From an uncultured delta proteobacterium (GTDB lineage: Bacteria; Myxococcota_A; Polyangia; Polyangiales; Ga0077539), in NCBI GenBank assembly GCA_903845045.1, contig CAIMWA010000211.1, positions 1-50,395 on the forward strand: a DNA stretch of 50,395 nucleotides, read 5' to 3'. Below the pieces are notes generated by a model. It did not search any database. It saw nothing but the letters and a program-made list of their open reading frames with translations, and had not been told where the DNA came from. Positions within the stretch are counted from its first letter, which is position 1, and the number at the start of each line of letters is the position of its first letter. Position numbers and translations under genes: made by a program. Positions 8,151 through 17,428 of this stretch are shown one piece after another.

Positions 8151-9197
8151 TCAGGAGCGCATCGCCAGCGAGGCCACGTCGCGCACGACGACGATGGCGC
8201 CGAGGCCGAGCAGCAGCGTGAAGAAGATCGCCGTGACGGTGGTCTCGAAGCGCGCGTTGGGGCGCCGGCGCATCACGACCTCGTAGAGCAGGAACACCAG
8301 CCGCCCGCCGTCGAGCGCGGGCACCGGCAGGAGGTTCAGGAAGAACAGCGCCACGGAGATGATCGCGAGGGCGTCGGCGCCGTAGCGCCAGCCGTGCCGC
8401 GCGACGCGGGCCGTCTCGACGACGATGCCCACGGGGCCCATGACCTGGAGCTTGTCCTTGCCGCGCACCATGCGCACGAGGCCCTCGACCTGCTCGATGG
8501 TGAGCCGCGCCGGGGCGAGCAGCGCGTTGCGGGCGCTGGCGCCGAGGGAGATGTGCTCCGCCGCGGCCACCGGGGCCTGGCGGATGCCGATGCGAAAGCG
8601 GTGGTCCGTCGGGTCTTCGTGGGCCACGGCGCGGAGCGAGACCTCGGCGCCGCCACGGCGGACGCGCAGCGTGACGGGCTGACCGCGCGAGGCGTTGATG
8701 GCCTGGGCGAGCTCGTCGAAATCCGACGGAGCCGCGGGGCCGACGCGGAGCACCACGTCGCCGGGGAGCATGCCCGCCACCGCCGCGGGCGCGCCGGCCA
8801 CCACCTGCCCCACCACGGGCCGCTGGATGCCCGCGATGGCGAGCACCGCGAAGATGATCACCGTGGCCGCGAGGTAGTTCGCCAGCGGACCTCCTGCGAT
8901 GGTGAAGAACCGCGCGAGCAGCGAGGCGTTCTGGTAGCTCCCGCGGTCGTTGGGGTCGCAGGGCTCGAGGGGGTTCATCCCCGCGATGTTCACGTACGCG
9001 AGGATGGGCAGCGCGGCGACCTGCACCGTCGTCTCGCTCCCCCGCGGCCGCCACTGGAACACGGCGGGGCCGAAGCCGATGGAGAACACCCGCGCGCGCA
9101 TGCCGAAGGCCCGGGCGACGAGGAAGTGCCCGAGCTCGTGGATGATCACCAGCAGCGAGAACGCCAGCGCCGCGAGGAGGTAGGAGTACAACGGCAT
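8151..9197 (-). CDS. rseP: Site-2 intramembrane metalloprotease, RseP/M50 family
   Basis: The protein has 348 aa. The zinc motif HELGH is at residues 20-24 in the first membrane helix. One PDZ-like domain lies at about 120-200 (GAPAAVAGMLPGDVVLRVG). The second active-site motif, LPVPALDGG with D296, lies in the third helix. Enzymes of this family cut anti-sigma factors or signal-peptide remnants inside the membrane. It has one PDZ domain rather than the two in E. coli RseP. The start at ATG 9197 places HELGH correctly; the in-frame upstream extension is low-complexity. It faces the phosphatase gene tail to tail with a 7-nt gap and shares a divergent promoter region with the transglutaminase gene. 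Confidence 0.93.
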   Translation of the reverse strand: MPLYSYLLAALAFSLLVIIHELGHFLVARAFGMRARVFSIGFGPAVFQWRPRGSETTVQVAALPILAYVNIAGMNPLEPCDPNDRGSYQNASLLARFFTIAGGPLANYLAATVIIFAVLAIAGIQRPVVGQVVAGAPAAVAGMLPGDVVLRVGPAAPSDFDELAQAINASRGQPVTLRVRRGGAEVSLRAVAHEDPTDHRFRIGIRQAPVAAAEHISLGASARNALLAPARLTIEQVEGLVRMVRGKDKLQVMGPVGIVVETARVARHGWRYGADALAIISVALFFLNLLPVPALDGGRLVFLLYEVVMRRRPNARFETTVTAIFFTLLLGLGAIVVVRDVASLAMRS

Positions 9198-9210
9198 CGT
9201 GGGGTCGCCG

Positions 9211-9216
9211 ACTCTA
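9211..9216 (-). promoter_or_regulatory. Candidate -10 box TAGAGT, 13 nt before ATG 9197
   Basis: TAGAGT is read on the minus strand in the 88-nt divergent region. It is the same hexamer as at 5482-5487 and 20092-20097. Confidence 0.35.
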
Positions 9217-9285
9217 CCCCGATCGGCGCGGCGGCGCTTGCGGACGCCGGAACCCGCGGGCCATGCTCGGTGTCGATCCGTGGCG

Positions 9286-11079
9286 ATGCGTGACCCGAGG
9301 GCGACGGTGCTGGCGTGGTGCGTGGCCCTCCTCGCGGTGCCCGCGCGCGCCCAATCGCCGGGGCGGCCGCTGCACCGGGAGATCCCTGGCGACCTGGGCT
9401 TCGGCGAGCTGCCCGCGGGGGTGCTGTCACCGCCCGGGAGCGCTGCGCAGCTCGCGTCGGCGGCCGGCGGGGCCGCGCGTTGGGACGAGTCCGTGCGGCC
9501 CGGCGAGCGGCTGCTGCGCCCGCGCGAGACCTGGGGCTCCGCGGCCCGGGAGATGGACCGCGACACGCGCTCGCCGCCCGGCACCGAGCTCCGCTACGAG
9601 GAGGTGTTCAACCCCTCGGTGGCGCCCTTCAAGCGCACGCACGCCTACGACGCCGTCGACGACCTCGGGCGCCTCGTGGTGCGCGATCCGTCGCTGCGCC
9701 CGCTGCCCGTCGACGTGCCTCCGTCGTGGGGAAACGCCCCCGCGGCGCGCTTCACCGGCGACGTCTTCGTGGAGCTTTCGCCCAACGCGCCGACGCCGAT
9801 CCCGTCGGTGGCCGGCGAGCAGCGCGTGGTGTCGTACCGCACCGTTCCCGAGACGCCGCTGGCGTTCTTCGAGGACTCCGCGGGCAACCTCTTCGTGCGC
9901 GCGCCGCTCGCGGACCTGCGCCGGGTGCGGCTGGGCTACGTGCTCGAAGCGCCGCAGCGGGCCTTCGCCGTGGGGCGCGTGCCGAACGTGCCGCTGTCGA
10001 CGAGCGCGGCGCACGAGGGGCTTCCCGCCCCGGAGGTGCCCGAGTTCCTGCGCGCGGCGGCCCCTGAAGTGTTGAACCGCGTGGGCGTGCTCCGCGAGGA
10101 GCGCATGCCCGCGGCGCTGCGGCTGCTGGCTGGATACTTTCGCGAGTTCCGCGACGGCGACCTGCGCGAGAGCCTCGACGGCGGGGTGTACCGCGCCCTC
10201 GCCCTCGGTCACGTCGGCGCGTGCCGGCACCGGGCCTACGCGTTCGTGCTGACGCTGCACGCCCTCGGCATGAACGCGCGCTTCGTCGGCAACGAGGCGC
10301 ACGCGTGGGCCGAGGTGGCGATCCCCGGCGAGGGCTGGGCGCGCGTCGACCTCGGCGGATGGAACGTTCCGCTGCGCACCGACGAGGCCTCGGCGCGGGA
10401 GACCTTCGTGCCCGAGGTCGCCGACACGCTGCCGCGTCCGCCGGGTTACGGGAGCTTGTATTCGGCGACGCCGAACGCGCCGACGCGGCACACGCGGGTG
10501 GGCCACGGCGAGCCCGGGGCGACGGACCCCGACGACGACGCCGACGACGCCGGCGTGAACCCCGGAGCCACCGCGAACCCCGGCACGGGAGCGGGCACGG
10601 GCACCGGCAATGGAACGATGGCTGCGAGCGGGACGGCGGCGGGCGTCGAGGGCGCTCCCGGAGCGGCCCCGGGCGCGGCACCGCTGGGATCGGGGCTGCG
10701 CGAGGACCCTGCGCACGGCGACCCGGCGAACGTGCGTTCCCTGCCGTCGCTGCGCATCGAGACGGTGCGTCCCGTGGACACGAGCACCGGGCCGTCGTTC
10801 GTGCGCGGCACGCTCGTCGAGGTGGGCGGCTCGGCCTTCGACGAGGGCGGCGCTGCGGCGGTGGACCTTCCGGTGTCGCTCGAGCTTTGGCGCGGCGGGC
10901 GTCCGGTGCGGGCCGACCGCACGGCCGAGGCGTCGCCGTCGCTGGGCGCGGTGGTGACCGGCGACGATGGGCGCTTTCGCGCGCGCGTGCTGCTGCCGAT
11001 GGACCTCGCGTCCGGGGAGTACGACCTGCGCGCGGTGACGCCGGGCGACGCGCGGCGGCTGCCCGCGAGGAGCGAGTGA
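9286..11079 (+). CDS. Secreted transglutaminase-like protein with C-terminal beta domain
   Basis: The protein has 597 aa with a signal peptide (residues 1-22, ...LLAVPARAQS). The transglutaminase-like core carries the Cys-His-Asp triad in C313 (GACRHRAYAF), H339 (NEAHAWAEV) and D355 (ARVDLGGW). A Gly/Asp/Thr-rich linker at about 435-510 leads to an Ig/fibre-like domain at about 515-597 (SLRIETVRP...RARVLLPMDLASGEY). The protein is periplasmic or surface-exposed, and could cross-link or hydrolyse peptides. The start at ATG 9286 gives a clean signal peptide. The next gene starts 3 nt after the stop, with its GAGGAG ribosome site inside this gene's end, so the two are almost certainly co-translated. 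Confidence 0.85.
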   Translation: MRDPRATVLAWCVALLAVPARAQSPGRPLHREIPGDLGFGELPAGVLSPPGSAAQLASAAGGAARWDESVRPGERLLRPRETWGSAAREMDRDTRSPPGTELRYEEVFNPSVAPFKRTHAYDAVDDLGRLVVRDPSLRPLPVDVPPSWGNAPAARFTGDVFVELSPNAPTPIPSVAGEQRVVSYRTVPETPLAFFEDSAGNLFVRAPLADLRRVRLGYVLEAPQRAFAVGRVPNVPLSTSAAHEGLPAPEVPEFLRAAAPEVLNRVGVLREERMPAALRLLAGYFREFRDGDLRESLDGGVYRALALGHVGACRHRAYAFVLTLHALGMNARFVGNEAHAWAEVAIPGEGWARVDLGGWNVPLRTDEASARETFVPEVADTLPRPPGYGSLYSATPNAPTRHTRVGHGEPGATDPDDDADDAGVNPGATANPGTGAGTGTGNGTMAASGTAAGVEGAPGAAPGAAPLGSGLREDPAHGDPANVRSLPSLRIETVRPVDTSTGPSFVRGTLVEVGGSAFDEGGAAAVDLPVSLELWRGGRPVRADRTAEASPSLGAVVTGDDGRFRARVLLPMDLASGEYDLRAVTPGDARRLPARSE

Positions 11080-11081
11080 CG

Positions 11082-11732
11082 ATGCAGGCTGCGCACGGGC
11101 GCGAAGACGGGCTCTCGACCATCGCCCGGCGCTTCGCCGACTACACCTCGTTGCGCGTGAAGCAGCGCGTGCCGTGGTGGGAGATGGTGCTGAACTGGGA
11201 GGTGCCGAACGTCTACGTGGTGCTCGGCAACGGGCTCGCGGCGTTCGACGTCGAGGAGCAGGTCGAGGGCTGGGCGGAGCGGCTGCGGCGGATGTTCCTC
11301 GGGCCCGCTCGTCCGTTCACGGCGTACGTCACCGATCGTCGCCGCGACAGCCTCGCGATGCGGCTGCACCGGCCGTGGCGGTGGTTCTTTCCGCGCCTCG
11401 ACGTGCACGACGCCGACGACGCGCCGGTGGCGTACATCGAGTCGAAGTGGGCGTGGCTGCAGCGCCGCTACGAGGTCGGCGACGCCCGAGGCCACGTCGT
11501 CGGCGAGATCATCGGTCCGTGGTGGCGCCCTTGGACCTTCGAGCTGCACGCGCGCGGTCGCGTGGTCGGGATGATCCAGAAGAAATGGGGCGGCTTCGCG
11601 AAGGAGCTGCTGACCGACGCCGACAACTTCGAGATCACCTTCGCGCCGGACGCCGATGTGCGCTGGCGGGCGCTGGCCCTCGCCGCCGCGGTGCTCATCG
11701 ACGTGATGCACTTCGAGCGCGCGAAGCGGTAG
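11082..11732 (+). CDS. Scramblase/LURP-one-like family protein
   Basis: This 216-aa protein is predicted to form a twelve-stranded tubby/LURP-one-like barrel. Its pattern is that of scramblase-related proteins: repeated strands (RPFTAYVTDRRRDSLAMRL), the WFFPRLDVHD turn, VGEIIGPWWRPWTFEL, and the family-typical GMIQKKWGGFAKELLTDADNF, followed by a C-terminal hydrophobic helix (LALAAAVLIDVMHF). Eukaryotic relatives bind membranes and phospholipid; bacterial functions are poorly known. It is tightly coupled to the transglutaminase gene (3-nt gap) and meets the TMTC-like gene tail to tail after 10 nt. Confidence 0.82.
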   Translation: MQAAHGREDGLSTIARRFADYTSLRVKQRVPWWEMVLNWEVPNVYVVLGNGLAAFDVEEQVEGWAERLRRMFLGPARPFTAYVTDRRRDSLAMRLHRPWRWFFPRLDVHDADDAPVAYIESKWAWLQRRYEVGDARGHVVGEIIGPWWRPWTFELHARGRVVGMIQKKWGGFAKELLTDADNFEITFAPDADVRWRALALAAAVLIDVMHFERAKR

Positions 11733-11742
11733 CGCGGGCGTT

Positions 11743-13584
11743 CTAGCGCGGCGTGGCGAGGGCGCGGTCGGCCTGCCGGAGCCAGTCCTGCGCGGGCTCG
11801 CTCGTGGGCTCGAGGACCAGCGCCGCGGCGAACTCGGCGCGGGCGTCGGCGGCGCGCTCGGGGTGCAGCCGCAGGATGCGCTCGCCCTCGCGCACGTGCT
11901 TGGTGACGGTGTTCTCCGTCGCGTTCACGGCGTTGGTGAAGGACACCTCGGCGGCGTCGCGGTCGCCGGCCTGGAGCTGCAGCCGGCCGAGGCTCATGGC
12001 GGCGCGCGCGTTGTGCGACTCGTCCCACGCGCGCTGGAGCAGGCGCATGGCGTCGGCGAGGCGGCCGCCCTGCTGGTAGGTGATCGCGCACGCGTCGAGC
12101 ATGCCGACGTGGCCCGGGTGCGCGGCGAGGAAGCGGTCGCACACCGCGAGGGCGTCGCCGCGGCGGCGCAGCGCGAGGTAGTTGCGCACGAGCAGCGAGG
12201 CGTTGCGGCCGTTGTCGGGGTCGGTGCGCCAGTCGGCCTCGAAGAGCGCGAGGTTCGAGCTCCAATCGACGTTGCGCGCCCGCGTGAGGGGCACGAACAC
12301 CAGCGCGACGGCGGCGGCGGCGAGGACCGGGGCGCGCGGTCCACGACGGCTCGCGAGGGACGCTAGGGCGAAGCCGAGGGGCAGCGCGAGCGCCGCCGAC
12401 GGGAGGTACAGGTGCCGCTCGGCGAAGATGCCCGGGAACATCGAGAGGTCCTGGAACAGCGACGTCGACGGGAGCACGGAGACGTAGAACATCGCGACGC
12501 CGACGGTCACCGCGGGGTGGCGCTTCACCGAGCGCACCGCGGCAACGACGAGCCCGGCGTGGAGCAGCGTCGCGAGGGCGATGTCGTGGGGCACGTACTC
12601 GTCGTAGGAGCACCGCAGCGGGTGCGGCCACACGAGCAGCCGCAGCCCGTCGGCGAGCACCGACGTCACCGTGGAGAGCCGCGCGCCCCAGGACTCGGCG
12701 TGCGTGTACACGTGCCAGCGCGACGGCGCCCACGACGGCCACGGCACGGCGTGCGCGCGCAGCCGCGAGTACACGAAGAGCGGCACCGCGAAGAGCAGCA
12801 GCGGCCACAGCGCGCGCAGGCGGTCGCGCCACGGACGCGCATCGGGGCGCAGCAGCAGCAGGCAGAGCCCGAGCAGCAGGGGCATCGACGCCGCGCTCTC
12901 CTTGCAGAGCAGCGACGCGAGGTAGATGGCGAGGGCTCCGCCCCAGGCGAGGCGCGGGCTGCGCGCAGCGCGGGTCCACAGGAGCCACAGCGCGGCGTAG
13001 GTGCCGAGCACGACGAGGGGCTCGGCGCGGTTGTAGTACGACGCGACGGCGTCGGTGTGCGCCGGGTGCACGCCGAAGATCAGCGCCGCCGCCCACGCCC
13101 CCGCCAGCGCCGCGCGCGGACGCACGGACCTCGCGTCGCGCAGCATCGCGTGCAGTGCCGCGAAGAGCGCGAGCGTGGCCGCGACGTGGATGCCCACCGC
13201 CGTGGCGTGGAGCCACCGCGGGGCGCCTCCGTGCACCCAGCCCTCGAGGACCACCGTCGCCATGGACAGCGGGCGAAAGAGGCCCGTCATGGGCTGGCCG
13301 AGGCCGTTCCAGGAGTCGTGCTCGAAGAGGTCGGCGATGCGCGCCCAGCTCGGGTGCTGCGCGAGCGGCGCGACGACGCCGTCGTCGTAGGTGAGCGCGT
13401 CCTGCACGGCGTTGCCGTAGGCGAGCGCGGTGAGCGCGGCGAGCGAGGTTACCGCGAGGTGCCGCAGCCGCTTCGGCGCGCGCTTCGACGGCGCGACCGC
13501 CACGGGCCGCGGCGCCTCCACGATGGGTGCGGGGGCTTCGCGCGCGGCGCGGGACCTCGCGGTGCGTCGGCGGCGTGCGTTCAT
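11743..13584 (-). CDS. TMTC-like polytopic membrane protein with C-terminal TPRs
   Basis: The protein has 613 aa. After a basic N-terminus, about 10-11 membrane helices (residues 40-440) are followed by a TPR region of about 170 aa. Several TMTC/DUF1736-type signatures are visible: [13 protein letters not shown] in the first loop (acidic pair typical of GT-C catalysis), [28 protein letters not shown], and SVLPSTSLF...ERHLYLPS. Eukaryotic TMTC proteins O-mannosylate cadherins; bacterial homologues are inferred GT-C protein glycosyltransferases. The start at ATG 13584 precedes the basic segment. The gene is divergent from msrA across 89 nt. Confidence 0.85.
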   Translation of the reverse strand: MNARRRRTARSRAAREAPAPIVEAPRPVAVAPSKRAPKRLRHLAVTSLAALTALAYGNAVQDALTYDDGVVAPLAQHPSWARIADLFEHDSWNGLGQPMTGLFRPLSMATVVLEGWVHGGAPRWLHATAVGIHVAATLALFAALHAMLRDARSVRPRAALAGAWAAALIFGVHPAHTDAVASYYNRAEPLVVLGTYAALWLLWTRAARSPRLAWGGALAIYLASLLCKESAASMPLLLGLCLLLLRPDARPWRDRLRALWPLLLFAVPLFVYSRLRAHAVPWPSWAPSRWHVYTHAESWGARLSTVTSVLADGLRLLVWPHPLRCSYDEYVPHDIALATLLHAGLVVAAVRSVKRHPAVTVGVAMFYVSVLPSTSLFQDLSMFPGIFAERHLYLPSAALALPLGFALASLASRRGPRAPVLAAAAVALVFVPLTRARNVDWSSNLALFEADWRTDPDNGRNASLLVRNYLALRRRGDALAVCDRFLAAHPGHVGMLDACAITYQQGGRLADAMRLLQRAWDESHNARAAMSLGRLQLQAGDRDAAEVSFTNAVNATENTVTKHVREGERILRLHPERAADARAEFAAALVLEPTSEPAQDWLRQADRALATPR

Positions 13585-13662
13585 CGACCCGGCCCGGCAC
13601 GATGGACCAACGGCGCGCAGGCGTCGAGGCGCGGCGCTGTAACCCGCACGATGCGCGGGGCG

Positions 13663-13668
13663 TACCTT
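13663..13668 (+). promoter_or_regulatory. Candidate -10 box TACCTT, 5 nt before msrA ATG
   Basis: TACCTT is followed by 5 nt and then ATG 13674. There is no Shine-Dalgarno-like sequence between them. Confidence 0.3.
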
Positions 13669-13673
13669 CGACC

Positions 13674-14402
13674 ATGAACAAGCAACCGGTGCGGGCGTGG
13701 CTGCGGCTGCGGGCGGGTGCGTTCGCGGGTCGTCTGGCGGTGGCGGGCGCGGTGCTGCTCGGCGCGATGCACTCCCGCGGCGACGACCTCGGACGCATGC
13801 CGCGCCCCGACGAGGTGCTCCCGGGACGCGCGACGCCGGTGGCGCTCCCGTGGCGGCACCACGTGTTCGATGCGCCGCTCGACGTGGCGCCCGCGGGCAC
13901 CGAGCGCGCGGTCTTCGGCATGGGCTGCTTCTGGGGCGCCGAGGAGCACTTCTTTCACCTGCCCGGCGTGGTCTCGACGGCGGTGGGCTACGCCGGCGGA
14001 GCGACGCCGAACCCCTCGTACGAAGAGGTCTGCAGCGGCCGCACGGGCCACGCCGAGGTGGTGCGCGTGACCTTCGATCCGCGGCGCGTGTCGTACGCGC
14101 GGCTGCTGCAGGTGTTCTGGGAGGGGCACGATCCGACGCAGGGCTTTCGCCAGGGCAACGACCGCGGCACGCAGTACCGCTCGACGATCTACACGTCGAG
14201 CCCGGAGCAGCTCCGCGTGGCGCAGGCATCGCGGGACGCATACGCCGCCGCGCTGCACGCCGCGGGGCGCGGCAACGTCACGACGGAGATCCGGCCCGCG
14301 CCGGAGTTCTACTTCGCCGAGTCTTACCACCAGCAGTATTGCGCAGTGAACCCGCACGGATACTGCGGGCACGGAGGCACCGGGGTGTCGTACCCGCGGT
14401 GA
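13674..14402 (+). CDS. msrA: Exported peptide methionine sulfoxide reductase A
   Basis: The protein has 242 aa. An N-terminal hydrophobic segment (residues 19-33) suggests export or anchoring, so it would repair oxidised methionine in envelope proteins. The MsrA core begins at about 75. The catalytic motif is GCFWGAE with C85. [27 protein letters not shown] is the family hallmark region. C-terminal C223 and C231 are candidate resolving cysteines. There is no MsrB fusion and no neighbouring MsrB. The gene is divergent from the TMTC-like gene and tail to tail with a small acidic protein. Confidence 0.95.
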   Translation: MNKQPVRAWLRLRAGAFAGRLAVAGAVLLGAMHSRGDDLGRMPRPDEVLPGRATPVALPWRHHVFDAPLDVAPAGTERAVFGMGCFWGAEEHFFHLPGVVSTAVGYAGGATPNPSYEEVCSGRTGHAEVVRVTFDPRRVSYARLLQVFWEGHDPTQGFRQGNDRGTQYRSTIYTSSPEQLRVAQASRDAYAAALHAAGRGNVTTEIRPAPEFYFAESYHQQYCAVNPHGYCGHGGTGVSYPR

Positions 14403-14417
14403 TGGGGAGCGGACGGT

Positions 14418-14786
14418 CTACTCGTCCTCTTCGGTCGGCCACTCGAGCGAGAGCGAGTAGCCCCAGGTGATGTTGTCCCAGTCGAAGTCGGCGGCGTACT
14501 CGACGAGGTCCTCGGGTCCGTAGAGGCGCGGGTCGCCGTCCTCGTCCTCGAAGGCGATGACCACGGGGAACCCCTTCTCGACGATGAACGGGTGCTCCTC
14601 GATGGACGTCTGCCACTCCTCTTCGGAGTACTCCTCGGCGAAGGTCTCGATGTCGTCGGCATCGATCCAGACGAGGAAGAACTGCTTGCCTTCGTCGGTC
14701 TCGAACAGGGCGACTTCGTGCTCGGTGCTGGTGGACACTGCGGGGACTGCTCCTGCGGGCGCGGCACCGGTGCGCATGGAACTCAT
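14418..14786 (-). CDS. Small acidic hypothetical protein
   Basis: This 122-aa protein is strongly acidic after residue 20. It has alternating aromatic and acidic residues (FFLVWIDADDIETFAEEY, FDWDNITWGY) and no signal peptide, membrane helix or cysteine pair. I do not recognise the family. It may be a small alpha/beta binding protein. Codon pattern matches its neighbours and the ends are clear, with the stop 15 nt from the msrA stop. Two ATGs, at 14786 and 14777, are possible starts. A TAGGCA box lies 21 nt before 14786 on the minus strand. Confidence 0.72.
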   Translation of the reverse strand: MSSMRTGAAPAGAVPAVSTSTEHEVALFETDEGKQFFLVWIDADDIETFAEEYSEEEWQTSIEEHPFIVEKGFPVVIAFEDEDGDPRLYGPEDLVEYAADFDWDNITWGYSLSLEWPTEEDE

Positions 14787-14874
14787 GCCCGGGCGACCTG
14801 CGCGGAGTGCCTAGCACGGCCCCCTTTGGGGTCGCGAGGACGAAGTGCACGCGCCGCGCGGCGTTGCTGGCGCG

Positions 14875-17376
14875 TCACGCGGGGGGCGGCGAGAGCGACG
14901 GCTTGTCGTCACCGCGCAACTTGGCGCGCAGCATCAGGAACGCGGGCAGCGCCAGCACGCCGCAGAGCACGCAGGTGACCTCGCCGAGCACCGCCGCGAG
15001 GCCGAAGGAGTTGAGCGCCTTGTTCGCGCTGGTGAGCAGCGAGCTGTACCCGAAGATCGTCGTGAGCGAGCACACCACCACGGCGCCGCCGGTCTCCTCG
15101 ACGGCGCGGCGCACGGCGTTCGCAGGGTCGTCGACGGACTCCTGGACGTAGCGGCGCATGATGTTCACGGCGTAGTCGGCGCCGATGCCGAAGGTGATGG
15201 GCAGCGCGACGAAGTTCAGGAAGTTCAGCCGGATGCGGAACGCCGCGAGGCACCCCGCGAACCACGCGACGCCCACGAGCAGCGTGCCGAGGGTGATCAC
15301 GCGGTCGCGCCCGCGGCGGAACGCGAAGCCCAGCAGCAGCGCCGTCGCGAGCAGCGACGCGGCCACCGCGCGCGGACCGTCGCGGTAGATCGCCGAGATC
15401 ATGTCGGCGAAGACCGGCGCGCGTCCCACGACGAGTCCGCGGGTGCCGTCGGGGAGCCGCACCGCGCGCAGGGCCTCGGCCCAGCGAACGAGGTAGCGGC
15501 CGTCCCAGGTGTCGACGCGGGCCTGCTCCTCGACGAAGAAGAGGCGTCCGCGGGTGCCGTCGCGCTCGGTGTAGAGGGCCGCCACGGACTCGGGCAGGTC
15601 GGCGTCGGCGAGCGGCGCGACGTGCTCCGGCGGCATGTGCTCGTCGATGTCGCGCAGCGTGTCGCCGGTGGCGTGCCCGCGGGCCTCGAGAAGCAGGCTG
15701 CGGATCTCCGCGACGAGGGCGATCTTCGCGGGCTGGTCCGACGGGAGCATGTCGTCGAGGGAGTGCACCACGCCCCAGGGCGCGTGCTCCTGCGTGCGGC
15801 GGCGGTCGAGCTCGGCGCGGAACCGCGGCACGTCCTCGCGGCGGTCGAGGAGGACGGCGATGGCGTTGCCGGCGTCCTTCTGGCCCAGCGTGGCCTCGAT
15901 GAGGTCGGTGAGCTCGCTGCCGCGGCGGGTGGCCGGACGCTCCGAGCTGAGCCGGCGGAAGTCGTACTCCCGCGGATCGCGCGCGAGGGCCACGACGCCC
16001 GCGACGGTGCCCGCGACGGCGAGGAGCACGGTCACCGCGAGCACCGTGCGCGGGACCTTGCGCGCGACGAAGGAGAACACCCGGCCGAAGGGGTTCACGC
16101 CCGCGACGCCGTGCTCGACGGACTCGAGGGGACGCAGCCGCTCCCACGCCGACGCGAACGAGGGCAGCAGCAGCATGGTGAGGGCCCAGCAGATCATCAT
16201 GCCGGCGCCGCCGATGATCCCGAAGTCGCGAAAGCCACGGAACGCCGTGAACATCAGCGACCCGTAGGAGAGCGACGCGGCGAGCGAGGCGGTGAAGGTG
16301 CCCGCCCAGGCGCCGCGGTGCGTGGCGGCGATGGCCTCGTCGACGGGGGCTCCGCGGCGGCGCTCCTCGAAGTACCGCGCGAGCCACACGATGCCCGGGT
16401 TGATCCCGTTGCCGATGACGATGCTGCCGAGAAACGCCGTGCTGGTGTTGAGGTGCCCCACGGTGACGCGCGCGAAGGCGAAGGTCGCCAGCACCGGCAG
16501 CAGCATCGCGCCGCCGAGCTGCAGCGCAGCGCGTGGACGGCGGAAGAGCAGGTAGATCACCGCGACGCAGAGAACGATGGTGAACACCGTCGCGGTGACG
16601 AGCTCGCGCTGGATGGCGTCGTGCTCCTCGACGGCCACGGGGAGATCGCCGGCGAACTCGACCTGCACGGCGCCGCCCTGGTCGCGACGAACGGCGTCGA
16701 CCTCGGCGCGCACCACCTGCAAGAGCGCCGCCCCGCGCGACGCGTCGCCGCCGGGGATGTCGGCGCGCAGGAACATCATCAGGTGCCGCCCGCCGGGGTG
16801 CAGGTAGTACCCGTCGCGGAAGCGCCGCGCGGTGCCGTCGCCGTGCTCCACACGGTCACGCAGGCGCTCGAGGATCGCGCGCGGATCGGGGGGCGGCGCG
16901 TCGTCGAGGTCGACGTAGAGGGGGTTCGCGCGGTTGCGCTCCCACGCGATGCGATCGCGCAGCCCATCGCGGAACTCGATCAGCGTGTCGAGCGGCGCGT
17001 ACAGCTCCTTGTGGGCGCGCACGAAATCCTGGAACGCGCGGAGGTTCCACTCGACCTTGCGAAGGCCGTAGGACGACGGCAGCGCCTCGAGGCGCGGCGC
17101 CAGGGCCGTGGCGTAGCGCTCCATCGCGGGCGCGTCGGGGCCCTCGACGACGAGCGTGAGCGTCGCGAGGGAGCCCACGCGCCCCTCGCCGGCGTGCAGG
17201 TCGCGCACGCTCGGAGCGTCCGTGGGCAGCAGGTCGACCCAGTCGCTGCGCAGGCCGAGGCCCTTCACCACGGGCAGCGCGGCGGCCGCGAGCGCGAAGG
17301 AGAGCGCGACGATCCACAGCGCGCGCTGGTGCTGCAGGAGCGCGAGGCGACGAAGAAACGAGTCGAGGCGCGGCAT
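14875..17376 (-). CDS. RND/MMPL-family exporter (HpnN-like)
   Basis: The protein has 833 aa, a two-fold repeated RND of about 12 membrane helices with two large periplasmic loops. Each half starts with a single helix followed by a loop of about 230-300 aa. The second-half TM4 has the proton-relay-type GIGADYAVNIMRRY. The equivalent first-half motif reads VIGNGINPGIVW, with Asn in place of Asp. This arrangement matches the MMPL/HpnN group, which moves hopanoids or other lipids, rather than HAE drug pumps, which are longer. No membrane-fusion protein or outer-membrane factor is adjacent. A TAGACC box lies 11 nt before the ATG. Confidence 0.9.
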   Translation of the reverse strand: MPRLDSFLRRLALLQHQRALWIVALSFALAAAALPVVKGLGLRSDWVDLLPTDAPSVRDLHAGEGRVGSLATLTLVVEGPDAPAMERYATALAPRLEALPSSYGLRKVEWNLRAFQDFVRAHKELYAPLDTLIEFRDGLRDRIAWERNRANPLYVDLDDAPPPDPRAILERLRDRVEHGDGTARRFRDGYYLHPGGRHLMMFLRADIPGGDASRGAALLQVVRAEVDAVRRDQGGAVQVEFAGDLPVAVEEHDAIQRELVTATVFTIVLCVAVIYLLFRRPRAALQLGGAMLLPVLATFAFARVTVGHLNTSTAFLGSIVIGNGINPGIVWLARYFEERRRGAPVDEAIAATHRGAWAGTFTASLAASLSYGSLMFTAFRGFRDFGIIGGAGMMICWALTMLLLPSFASAWERLRPLESVEHGVAGVNPFGRVFSFVARKVPRTVLAVTVLLAVAGTVAGVVALARDPREYDFRRLSSERPATRRGSELTDLIEATLGQKDAGNAIAVLLDRREDVPRFRAELDRRRTQEHAPWGVVHSLDDMLPSDQPAKIALVAEIRSLLLEARGHATGDTLRDIDEHMPPEHVAPLADADLPESVAALYTERDGTRGRLFFVEEQARVDTWDGRYLVRWAEALRAVRLPDGTRGLVVGRAPVFADMISAIYRDGPRAVAASLLATALLLGFAFRRGRDRVITLGTLLVGVAWFAGCLAAFRIRLNFLNFVALPITFGIGADYAVNIMRRYVQESVDDPANAVRRAVEETGGAVVVCSLTTIFGYSSLLTSANKALNSFGLAAVLGEVTCVLCGVLALPAFLMLRAKLRGDDKPSLSPPPA

Positions 17377-17428
17377 CGGCGTCGCGGGGTCTATCGCACA
17401 ACGACCCGCGATGCGAGAGAGCGGCGGA

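Noticed and set aside
14817..14833. GGCCCC-loop-GGGGTC hairpin as a terminator of the RND gene
   Set aside because: The stem has a G-T pair, there is no U-tract, and it lies beside the promoter-like TAGGCA of the next minus-strand gene. The evidence is too weak to list.
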